Assembly (NCBI GenBank): GCA_036009625.1
Contig: DASYLJ010000024.1
Coordinates: 1-16,034 of the forward strand
Source of the DNA: DASYLJ01 sp036009625
GTDB taxonomy: Bacteria > Desulfobacterota > Binatia > DP-6
Direction: 5' to 3'
Length of the DNA stretch: 16,034 nt
Numbering within the stretch: the first letter of the stretch is position 1; every line of letters begins with the position of its first letter. Position numbers and translations under genes: made by a program. Below, piece by piece: positions 1 to 6,524 of this stretch. Under the pieces are notes generated by a model, which made no database searches, had not been told where the DNA came from, and was given only the letters and a program-made list of their open reading frames with translations.

Positions 1-254
1 TCCTCCTGCGGTGCCACGTTCAGCAACCGGCGGGCCGCATTGACGTGCGTGTTCACCGAGATGCCGAAGATCTCGATGTCGCCGCTGGTGGGTCGGATCC
101 GCGTCGACACCATGGAGATCGTGGTGGTCTTGCCGGCACCGTTCGGGCCGAGGAGACCGAATATCTCCCCGTCGCCGATCTCCAGCGATATCCCCTGCAC
201 GGCCTCGCGCCCGTTGAAGCTCCGGCGGAGGTCCCTTATGACCACGGCAGACAT
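1..254 (-). CDS. ABC transporter ATP-binding protein, N-terminal part (cut by window edge)
   Basis: This is the first 84 codons of an ABC ATPase, read leftward from the ATG at 254-252; the rest lies outside the window. It begins MSAVVIRDLRRSFNGREAVQ. Visible motifs are the A-loop region, a perfect Walker A (GPNGAGKTT, residues 36-44) and, at the cut, the Q-loop (VAPQE, residues 80-84). The wording around Walker A and the following GDIEIFG resembles ATPases of ABC-2-type exporters (DrrA/NatA-like), which couple ATP hydrolysis to efflux of lipids, drugs or polysaccharides at the inner membrane. The substrate cannot be inferred because the signature motif, Walker B and the permease partner are not visible. 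No strong Shine-Dalgarno precedes the start. It is transcribed away from the lipoprotein gene at 359, so 255-358 should carry both promoters. Family assignment is secure; subfamily is inference. Confidence 0.9.
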   Translation of the reverse strand, partial: MSAVVIRDLRRSFNGREAVQGISLEIGDGEIFGLLGPNGAGKTTTISMVSTRIRPTSGDIEIFGISVNTHVNAARRLLNVAPQE

Positions 255-291
255 CGCGACCAAGCCTGCCTCAGTGCCCCAGATGGTCGCG
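255..291. promoter_or_regulatory. Inverted repeat next to the ABC ATPase start
   Basis: CGCGACCA at 255-262 is exactly complementary in reverse to TGGTCGCG at 284-291, giving 8-bp arms around a 21-base centre. The left arm abuts the ATPase start codon at 252-254. It could be a repressor site or a leader hairpin of that gene. In DNA this GC-rich an 8-bp arm pair can arise by chance, so this is only a candidate. Confidence 0.25.
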
Positions 292-300
292 TGGAGCAAG

Positions 301-315
301 CCGCGCCTGGCGCGG
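301..315. promoter_or_regulatory. Perfect 15-bp palindrome in the divergent intergenic region
   Basis: CCGCGCC (301-307) and GGCGCGG (309-315) are perfect 7-bp arms around a single T at 308. The site lies in the 104-base gap between the leftward ABC ATPase and the rightward DUF1254 lipoprotein gene, where an operator serving both would sit. No clear -35/-10 pair was recognised in this gap, so the operator role is inference. Confidence 0.3.
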
Positions 316-348
316 AATGACGAGCGAAGCGACCCGACGCCAACCTAC

Positions 349-353
349 AGGAG
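349..353 (+). promoter_or_regulatory. Ribosome binding site that fixes the lipoprotein start
   Basis: AGGAG at 349-353 ends five bases before ATG 359. This selects 359 over the in-frame ATG at 317, which has no such site and would put 14 residues in front of an otherwise standard lipoprotein signal peptide. Confidence 0.75.
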
Positions 354-358
354 CCCCC

Positions 359-1807
359 ATGACGATCCGCCTCCACACCCTGCTCGTCGGAGCACTTGCC
401 GCCGCGGTGACTTCCGCCCAGCTCGTCGGCTGCGGCTCGACGCGCGACAGCGTCTCCCTCGCCGAGAAAGGTGATCGCTCGAAGCCCGGCATCCGCGCGA
501 CGCGCGACATCGCCGAGGAGGCGTACATCTACGGTTTCCCGATGATCGCCGCCTACAAGGCGATGTACATGTTCAACATCGACACGGGGGGGTCGCAGTA
601 CAAGGCGCCGTTCAACCAGATCGACAACGAGACGCACGTCGCGACGCCGAAGGACACCGCGATCGTCACGCCCAACAGCGATACGCCGTATTCGATGGTG
701 CAGCTCGACCTGCGCGCCGAGCCGATGGTGCTGAGCGTCCCCGCCGTCGACGCCAAGCGCTACTACTCGGTCCAGCTCGTCGACCAGTACACCTTCAACT
801 ACGGCTACATCGGCAGCCGCGCGACCGGCGACGCCGCCGGTGACTACATGGTGGTCGGACCCGGCTGGACGGGTCCGACGCCGCCCGGCATCAAGCAGGT
901 CTTCCGGTCGGGCACCGACTTCAGCCTGGTGATCTACCGCACGCAGCTGTTCCGGCCGTCGGACATCCGCAACGTCGAAAAGGTCCAGGCCGGATACCGC
1001 GCGCGGCCGCTCTCCGCCTACCTGAAGCAGCCCGCACCGCCGCAGCCACCGCTGCCGGCGTTCCCGGCCTTCACCGAAGACGCCTTCAAGACCGACTTCC
1101 CCACCTACCTCGACTTCCTGCTGACGCTCGCCCCGCCGGTCCCCGAGGAGACGGCGATGCGCGCCCGTTTCGCCAGCATCGGCATCGGCCCGGGCAAGAC
1201 GTTCGACTGGAAGGCTCTCTCGCTCGAGCACAAGGCCGAGATCGGCCTCGGCATCAAGGCCGCGTTCGAGAAGATCCAGAAGCAGAAGGACGAGATCGGC
1301 AAGAACGAGAACGGCTGGCGCGTCGGCTCCGCCTTCGGCGATCGCGCCTTCTATCACGGCGACTACCTGCTCCGCGCCGCGGCGGCGCTGGCCGGCGTCT
1401 ACGGCAACGACGCCGTCGAGGCGATCTATCCGATGGCGGTGAGCGATGCGTCGGGGGGAAAGCTCGACGGCAGAACGCACGCGTACACGATCACCTTCCC
1501 CGCCGGACAGTACCCGCCCGTGAACGCCTTCTGGTCGATCACGATGTACGACGGCAAGACGCAGCTGCTGATCGAGAACCCGATCGACCGCTACCTGATC
1601 AACTCGCCGATGCTGCCGCAGATGAAGAAGAACGCCGACGGCTCGCTCACCATCTACGTCCAGAAGGATTCGCCGGGACCGCAGAAGCAATCGAACTGGC
1701 TCCCCGCGCCCGACGGTCCGATCTACATGGTGATGCGTCTCTACTGGCCCAAGGAGGCGGCGACGTCCGGCGCATGGCAGCCGCCGGGCATCGTGCCGGC
1801 GTCGTGA
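359..1807 (+). CDS. DUF1254/DUF1214 domain lipoprotein
   Basis: A 482-residue secreted protein of unknown function. Residues 1-25 form a lipoprotein signal peptide: a short basic start, a hydrophobic core and the lipobox LVGC with Cys25 as the lipidation site, so the mature protein should be anchored to a membrane facing the periplasm. A DUF1254 domain follows (about residues 50-190), opening with AYIYGFPM at 55-62 and containing TPNSDTPYS and YYSVQLVDQYTFNYGY. A DUF1214 domain closes the protein (about 370-475) with AYTITFP, FWSITMYD, ENPIDRYLINS and NWLPAP. This domain pair and length are typical of the family, whose biochemical role is not established. It is 16 bases upstream of the TAXI gene on the same strand and probably co-transcribed with it. 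Start chosen from the AGGAG site and the lipobox. The family call is firm; the function is unknown. Confidence 0.93.
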   Translation: MTIRLHTLLVGALAAAVTSAQLVGCGSTRDSVSLAEKGDRSKPGIRATRDIAEEAYIYGFPMIAAYKAMYMFNIDTGGSQYKAPFNQIDNETHVATPKDTAIVTPNSDTPYSMVQLDLRAEPMVLSVPAVDAKRYYSVQLVDQYTFNYGYIGSRATGDAAGDYMVVGPGWTGPTPPGIKQVFRSGTDFSLVIYRTQLFRPSDIRNVEKVQAGYRARPLSAYLKQPAPPQPPLPAFPAFTEDAFKTDFPTYLDFLLTLAPPVPEETAMRARFASIGIGPGKTFDWKALSLEHKAEIGLGIKAAFEKIQKQKDEIGKNENGWRVGSAFGDRAFYHGDYLLRAAAALAGVYGNDAVEAIYPMAVSDASGGKLDGRTHAYTITFPAGQYPPVNAFWSITMYDGKTQLLIENPIDRYLINSPMLPQMKKNADGSLTIYVQKDSPGPQKQSNWLPAPDGPIYMVMRLYWPKEAATSGAWQPPGIVPAS

Positions 1808-1823
1808 CGACCGAGGACGCGGC

Positions 1824-3302
1824 GTGAAGCGACGGCGCCGCAGTTGGCTCCTGCTCGTGCTCGGGCTCGCGACGATGGGTCTGGCGCTGTGGACGTTCGT
1901 GACGCCATCGCGCCCGCCGGTGCCGCGCCTCACGTTCACCGGCGGGCCACTCGTCACCACCCGCGCCCTGGTGGCGCGCATGATCGCCGCCGCCGTCGCG
2001 TCACGCGGCGAGCAGGCCACCGTCGTCGAGACCACGACCACGGAGGACGCGCTCGCGAAGGTCGACAACGGGCAGATCGACTTCGCCCTCGTCTCGGAAG
2101 CCTATCGCGTCGTCGGCCATCCGCATCTGCGCGAGGTGACGCCGCTGTATGTCGAGGCACTCCACCTGCTGGTGCGTGGCGACCTGGTTCATCAGGTGGA
2201 CGAAAGCCTGGCGGCGCTCCGCGGCCGCAGCGTCGATCTGGGCCCGCAGGGCTCTACCAGCGAGGGCCTGTCGACCGCCGTGCTGGCCTTCGCCGGCGTC
2301 ATTCCCAAGGACGGTGCGCCCAAGACGCGAGGTTACGTCGTGGACGATCTCCAGGTCGACGCGCTGGAGACGCTCATCAAGGGGAAAGACCCGGCGGCGT
2401 TTCCCGATGCGATCCTCCACCTCGGAACCGTCCCGTCGAAGATCGCGCTGCAGTTGATCCGCGGCTTCGGCTACCAGCTCGTCCCCCTGCCCTTCGCCGA
2501 TGCCTTTCGACTGAACGCGCTGATCTCGGGTGACCTGCCGGAGACCGACCACGCCAGCATCGAGCGCCAGCACATCATCGACACCGTGATCCCCGCCTTC
2601 ACCTACCAGACCGAGCCCGCGATCCCCGCCGAACCGCTGCACACCATCGGGGCGCGGTTGACGCTGATCGCGAACGACCGCGTCTCACCCGAGGCCGTCG
2701 AGCTGGTCCTCGACACCGTGTTCAGCACCCAGGTCGCCCGCGTCGCCCACCCGCCGCTCGATCGCAGCCTGTTGGCGATGCCGGGGCATCTGAAGCGCCA
2801 CGACGGCACGCTCGAGTTCCAGCGTCGGGACCAGCCGTACATCACCCAGGACACGGTCGATGCGCTCAGCAACTCCTTCAGCGTGATCGGCGCCATCGCC
2901 GGCGGCCTGCTCTTCCTGTGGCAGTGGTGGCGGCAGCGACGGCAGGCCGAGCGCGACGATCGCTTCGGCGGCTATCTCGTCCGTCTGGCCGAGATCGAGC
3001 GTCGCATGACAGGGCTCGAGCTCGCCGCGACGCTCGAGCTCGAGCCGCTCGTCGACCTGCAGCGCGAGGTGCTGACGCTGAAGGGCGACGCGCTCGACGG
3101 CTTCGCCAGCGGCGAGCTCGGCAACCAGGCGGCGCTGTCGTCGCTGCTCATGCCGCTCAACGCCACCCGCGACCACATCGGCGACCTCATCCTCCACGTA
3201 CGCGACACCATCGAGGAGCAGGCGCAGGCCGAGGGCGTGTCGGCGACGGAGCTGTGGACCGACGCGATCGACCAGCCCGAGAAGCCCGAGAGCGACGAAT
3301 GA
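1824..3302 (+). CDS. TAXI-family solute-binding protein with membrane segments at both ends
   Basis: A 492-residue protein starting at GTG 1824, preceded by GAGGA at 1813-1817. A basic N-terminus and a hydrophobic stretch (about residues 8-26) form a signal anchor. The region of about 35-345 resembles TAXI (TRAP-associated extracytoplasmic immunogenic, NMT1-like) binding proteins: PRLTFTGG at the first strand, DNGQIDFALVSEAY in the ligand lobe, then LHLLVRGDL and LRGRSVDLGPQGSTSEGLS. Typical TAXI proteins end there. This one continues with a second transmembrane segment (about 352-371, from SVIGAIAGGLLFLWQWW) and a roughly 120-residue, highly charged, probably helical cytoplasmic tail. No TRAP membrane subunit (DctM or fused DctQM) is nearby, so a sensory or scaffold role is possible instead of uptake. 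Probably in an operon with the upstream lipoprotein. The TAXI call is fairly firm; the ligand is unknown. Confidence 0.8.
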   Translation: MKRRRRSWLLLVLGLATMGLALWTFVTPSRPPVPRLTFTGGPLVTTRALVARMIAAAVASRGEQATVVETTTTEDALAKVDNGQIDFALVSEAYRVVGHPHLREVTPLYVEALHLLVRGDLVHQVDESLAALRGRSVDLGPQGSTSEGLSTAVLAFAGVIPKDGAPKTRGYVVDDLQVDALETLIKGKDPAAFPDAILHLGTVPSKIALQLIRGFGYQLVPLPFADAFRLNALISGDLPETDHASIERQHIIDTVIPAFTYQTEPAIPAEPLHTIGARLTLIANDRVSPEAVELVLDTVFSTQVARVAHPPLDRSLLAMPGHLKRHDGTLEFQRRDQPYITQDTVDALSNSFSVIGAIAGGLLFLWQWWRQRRQAERDDRFGGYLVRLAEIERRMTGLELAATLELEPLVDLQREVLTLKGDALDGFASGELGNQAALSSLLMPLNATRDHIGDLILHVRDTIEEQAQAEGVSATELWTDAIDQPEKPESDE

Positions 3303-3314
3303 CGCGAACCTGCC

Positions 3315-3344
3315 TTGCCCGCTCTTCCGGCGGAAGGCTATAAG
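3315..3344 (+). promoter_or_regulatory. Candidate sigma-70-type promoter for the ligase/ACP/MBOAT cassette
   Basis: TTGCCC at 3315-3320 and TATAAG at 3339-3344 are separated by 18 bases, a good -35/-10 arrangement in otherwise GC-rich DNA. Predicted transcription would start near 3351, about 20 bases before ATG 3372. The 13-mer CTATAAGCGCCGG (3338-3350) recurs exactly at the same kind of position before the leftward LtaS-like gene. A dyad CTTCCG-G-CGGAAG (3324-3336) lies in the spacer, where a repressor or activator could act. Motif match only; the start of transcription is inferred. Confidence 0.45.
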
Positions 3345-3371
3345 CGCCGGGCCTTTCCAGGCACCCACCCG

Positions 3372-4892
3372 ATGTTCTTCCACCCACGAGTCGGCGCGCT
3401 CGTCGAAGCCACCAGCGGCCGGCGCTGGGAACCGACCGACGTCCTGCGCGAGGTCGATCGGCGTATCCGTCGTTACGCGCGCCACGGGCTCGGTCGCGGC
3501 GACCGCGTCTTCCTGCACTTCGGCAACCGCCTCGAGTTCTTCGCCGAGCTGCTCGCCGTGTGGCGCCTCGGCGGCTGCGTGGTGCCGATCGACGCGCGGC
3601 TCACCCCCTTCGAGCTCGAGACGCTCGTGGCTGCGGCATCGCCGCGCTGCTGCGTGACCGACGACGGCACCGCCCCCGAGGTGGTGCGCGCGCTCGGTGC
3701 GACCGGCGTCACCGTGCTCGACACGCTGGACGCCGACGACGGCACCGAGCCGCTCCCCCCGGGCCAGAGCCGCCTCGACGACGACGCGCTCATCCTGTTC
3801 ACGTCGGGATCGACCGGAAACCCGAAAGGCGTCGTGCACACGCACCGCTCGCTGCTCGCACGCTGGACGACGTTGCAGCAGTCGCTCGGGCTCGAGGTGT
3901 TCGCGCGCACGCTCTGCCTGCTGCCGACGCACTTCGGCCACGGGCTCATCTGCAATTGCCTCTACCCGTGGCTCGCCGGCCAGGACCTGTTCATCACCCC
4001 GCCCTTCCGCCCCGATCTCATCATGCGGCTCGGCACGCTGCTCGACGAGCATCGCATCACCTTCATGTCGTCGGTGCCGTCGGTCTGGCGCGTCGCGCTC
4101 AAGATGGCGCGCGCGCCGCAGGGCGGCAGCCTGCGTCGCGTCCACGTCGGCTCGGCACCGCTGTCGGCGTCGCTGTGGGAGGACATCCGGCGCTGGACCG
4201 GCACGCCCGACGTGCTGAACGCGTACGGCATCACCGAGACGGGCAGCTGGGTCGCGGGCACCACCGGCGGGCCGGTCACTCCCACCGACGGGCTCGTCGG
4301 CGAGGGCTGGGGTGCGACGATCCAGGTCCGCAACACGGCCGACACGACGGTGCCGTTGGGGCCCGACACCGAGTGCGCCCCCGGTGACGCCGGCTACGTC
4401 TGGCTCAAGACCCCGGCGCTGATGAAGGGCTACTTCGACCGCGACGACCTCACCGCGCAGGTCGTCGCCGACGGCTGGTTCATGACCGGCGACATCGGCC
4501 TGCTCGACGACCGCGGCCGGCTCCACCTGCGCGGCCGCGAGCGCGACGAGATCAACAAGGGCGGCCTCAAGATCTATCCGAGCGACGTCGACGCCGTCGT
4601 GGAGCGCTTCGATCGCGCCAGCGACGTATGCGCCTTCGCGCTCGACGATCCGGCGTACGGACAGAACGTCGGCATCGCCGTCGTGCTCACCGATCGCGAG
4701 GACGGCACCGTGCGCGAGCTGCACCAGTGGATGAAGCGCCACCTCGCCGAGCACAAGATGCCGGTGCGCTGGTACCTCGTCGACGAGATCCCGCGCACCT
4801 CGCGTGGCAAGGTGAACCGCGACGCCGTCAAGCAGGCCTGCGAGGCGCTGACACCGCTCGACGTCGCGCGGATCGCCGCGCCGGCGCGCTGA
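3372..4892 (+). CDS. AMP-forming acid:CoA/carrier-protein ligase (adenylation enzyme)
   Basis: A 506-residue enzyme of the ANL superfamily that activates a carboxylic acid as an acyl-AMP and passes it to a thiol (CoA or a carrier protein). Motifs in order: the phosphate loop FTSGSTGNPKG (residues 143-153), the A5 motif AYGITETG (284-291), the ATP-ribose aspartate in TGD (372-374), the hinge region GRERDEINKGGLKIYP, and the catalytic lysine in TSRGKVN (Lys480). Overall style resembles benzoate- or fatty-acid-CoA ligases, but the substrate cannot be read from sequence. ATG 3372 was preferred to TTG 3315 because the alignable N-terminus starts here and a candidate promoter overlaps the longer extension; no strong ribosome site precedes it. 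An acyl carrier protein gene follows after 10 bases and an MBOAT gene after that, so the carrier is the likely acceptor, making this a DltA analogue. Enzyme class firm; DltA-like role inferred. Confidence 0.9.
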   Translation: MFFHPRVGALVEATSGRRWEPTDVLREVDRRIRRYARHGLGRGDRVFLHFGNRLEFFAELLAVWRLGGCVVPIDARLTPFELETLVAAASPRCCVTDDGTAPEVVRALGATGVTVLDTLDADDGTEPLPPGQSRLDDDALILFTSGSTGNPKGVVHTHRSLLARWTTLQQSLGLEVFARTLCLLPTHFGHGLICNCLYPWLAGQDLFITPPFRPDLIMRLGTLLDEHRITFMSSVPSVWRVALKMARAPQGGSLRRVHVGSAPLSASLWEDIRRWTGTPDVLNAYGITETGSWVAGTTGGPVTPTDGLVGEGWGATIQVRNTADTTVPLGPDTECAPGDAGYVWLKTPALMKGYFDRDDLTAQVVADGWFMTGDIGLLDDRGRLHLRGRERDEINKGGLKIYPSDVDAVVERFDRASDVCAFALDDPAYGQNVGIAVVLTDREDGTVRELHQWMKRHLAEHKMPVRWYLVDEIPRTSRGKVNRDAVKQACEALTPLDVARIAAPAR

Positions 4893-4902
4893 GCTGCCGC
4901 CG

Positions 4903-5157
4903 ATGGATCGCGCCCGCCGCCTCGAGCACTTGCTCGCCTTCCTGCGCACGATCCAGCGCCCGGATCGTCCGCTCGACGGCGTCGGCGAGGACGAGAGCCT
5001 GGTCGCGTCCGGCCTGATCGATTCGCTCGCCCTGCTGCAGATCGTCGCCTACCTGGAGGAGACCTACGGCATCGACTTCTCCGCCCGCGGCGTCGAGCCG
5101 GAAGAGCTCCGTTCCATGCGGAGCATCCTCGACCTCATCGAGCGCGACGCCCGGTGA
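4903..5157 (+). CDS. Acyl carrier protein (phosphopantetheine carrier)
   Basis: An 84-residue stand-alone carrier protein, the normal size for ACP or DltC. The hallmark is GLIDSLALLQIV, with Ser41 in the DSL motif as the site for the 4'-phosphopantetheine arm, followed by a typical helix II and the acidic EETYGIDF segment. It would hold the acyl group made by the ligase encoded just upstream (10-base gap) as a thioester in the cytoplasm and present it to the MBOAT-like protein, whose gene overlaps this one by four bases (GTGA, 5154-5157). That overlap implies tight translational coupling of carrier and transferase. No fatty-acid synthesis genes (fabD, fabF, fabG) are adjacent, so it is probably a dedicated carrier and not the housekeeping ACP. 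Class firm; partner assignment from context. Confidence 0.93.
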   Translation: MDRARRLEHLLAFLRTIQRPDRPLDGVGEDESLVASGLIDSLALLQIVAYLEETYGIDFSARGVEPEELRSMRSILDLIERDAR

Positions 5158-6515
5158 GCGCATCCGGATCGCTGCGTCGACTCTCCCAGCTCCACGAGGA
5201 CGAGGCGGTGGTGGCGTGGTGGCAGGCGCGCACGCGCTGGCTCGCGATCCATCTCGACGCCGAGCGCCGGCGCGTGCTGCTGTCGCTCGCCGCCCTGGTG
5301 GCGGCGGCCATCGCGGTCGTGAAGGCGCTCCCGCGCGGGACCACCACGCCCTGGCTGGTAGCGCCCGTGGCCTTCGCGATCGTCGTCGCCCTCCTCTATG
5401 CCTGCTATCGCGCCGCCGTTCGCTTCGCGACGTTGCCACCGGCCGTCCGCCGTCGCCCGCAGATGGCACTCCACGCGATCTTCTGGTGCATCCTCGCCGT
5501 CGTATGGCTGGTGCCGTCGTCGGCGGTGCTGGTCGCCGTCGGCACCATCCTGCCGTTCATCCTCTGGCGGTGTGGCTACCTCCTCAAGACCGGCCAACGC
5601 GGCAAGGCGGCGGGCACGCGGTTCGTCGATCACCTCTTCTACCTGCACCCGACCTGGGGGGACGCGAACGTCCCGATCGGCAAAGGCTTCGACTATCTGA
5701 CGCGACACGAGGCGCACACGCCGGACGCGTTCGCCCGCGCGCAGCTCGCGGGGATCAAGCTCCTCGTCCTGGCACTCCTGTGGTCGGGAGTGCAGTGGCT
5801 GATGGCGGCGCTCGTGTATGGCGAAGCCCGCCATCCGCTCACCCGTGCGCTCGGCGATCACGTGCTGCACGTGCCGCATCTGGAGGAGCTGCTCGAGCGC
5901 CGCGGCACCCCGGTCCCGATGCTGGTGGCCTGGGGCAGCCTGTACGTCGAGCTCTTCCGCGAGGTCCTGAAGCACGCCGCCCACGGCCACCTGACGGTCG
6001 GCGCGCTGCGCCTCTTCGGCTTCAACGTCTTCCGCAACACCTACAAGCCGCTGCTGGCCGAATCGATCGTCGAGTTCTGGAACCGCTACTACTATTACTT
6101 CAAGGAGCTCCTGGTCGATTTCTTCTTCTTCCCGACCTTCGTGCGTCGCTTCAAGACCGCGCCGCGCCTCCGCATGATCGCGGCGACCTTCGCCGCCGCG
6201 TTCGTCGGCAACATGTACTACCATGCCCTCAACCAGGACAGCCTGATCCTGCACGGCGACGTCGACGCGGCGTGGCGGGCGCTGCGCCCCCGCCTGCTCT
6301 ACTGCCTGTTGCTGGCGATCGGCATCTCGGTGTCGATGCTGCGCGAGCAGCGACGGCGCGGCGGCGCCACCGTGCCGCGCGGCGGGATCGCCCGCGGGCT
6401 ACGCATCGCCGGGGTCTGGACCTTCTTCGCCGTGATCCATATCTGGAGCATCGGGGCGAACGCGTCGTTCACCCATCGCACGCGATTCTTCCTGATGCTG
6501 CTGGGACTCGCGTAG
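5154..6515 (+). CDS. MBOAT-like membrane-bound O-acyltransferase (DltB-type, divergent)
   Basis: A 453-residue multi-spanning protein starting at GTG 5154 inside the end of the ACP gene. About eight or nine hydrophobic segments are visible, for example around residues 40-60, 65-88, 105-145, 200-225, 340-358, 380-400 and 418-435. The segment PLLAESIVEFWNRYYYYFKE (Phe308-Trp309-Asn310-Arg311) matches the FW-R-W-H region of MBOAT enzymes such as DltB and AlgI. A later His (His357, in NMYYHAL at the end of a hydrophobic segment) is where the catalytic MBOAT histidine is expected, though the usual WHG context is not kept. MBOAT proteins of this type take an acyl group from a carrier thioester on the cytoplasmic side and attach it to a hydroxyl on an exported glycan or polymer. 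The ligase and ACP genes upstream fit that cycle. The family call is good but from partial motifs; acceptor and acyl group are unknown. Confidence 0.72.
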   Translation: MSASGSLRRLSQLHEDEAVVAWWQARTRWLAIHLDAERRRVLLSLAALVAAAIAVVKALPRGTTTPWLVAPVAFAIVVALLYACYRAAVRFATLPPAVRRRPQMALHAIFWCILAVVWLVPSSAVLVAVGTILPFILWRCGYLLKTGQRGKAAGTRFVDHLFYLHPTWGDANVPIGKGFDYLTRHEAHTPDAFARAQLAGIKLLVLALLWSGVQWLMAALVYGEARHPLTRALGDHVLHVPHLEELLERRGTPVPMLVAWGSLYVELFREVLKHAAHGHLTVGALRLFGFNVFRNTYKPLLAESIVEFWNRYYYYFKELLVDFFFFPTFVRRFKTAPRLRMIAATFAAAFVGNMYYHALNQDSLILHGDVDAAWRALRPRLLYCLLLAIGISVSMLREQRRRGGATVPRGGIARGLRIAGVWTFFAVIHIWSIGANASFTHRTRFFLMLLGLA

Positions 6516-6524
6516 AAGGAGCCC

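Noticed and set aside
3315..3371. TTG 3315 as start of the ligase.
   Set aside because: The extra 19 residues have no family match, and the TTG coincides with the candidate -35 box; ATG 3372 gives a normal N-terminus.
236..4949. Long minus-strand open frames (about 610 residues at 236-2068 and 754 residues at 2685-4949).
   Set aside because: They lie antisense to well-supported genes, are rich in Arg/Ala/Asp/Val low-complexity sequence with no domain motif, and are explained by the GC-rich third positions of the real genes.
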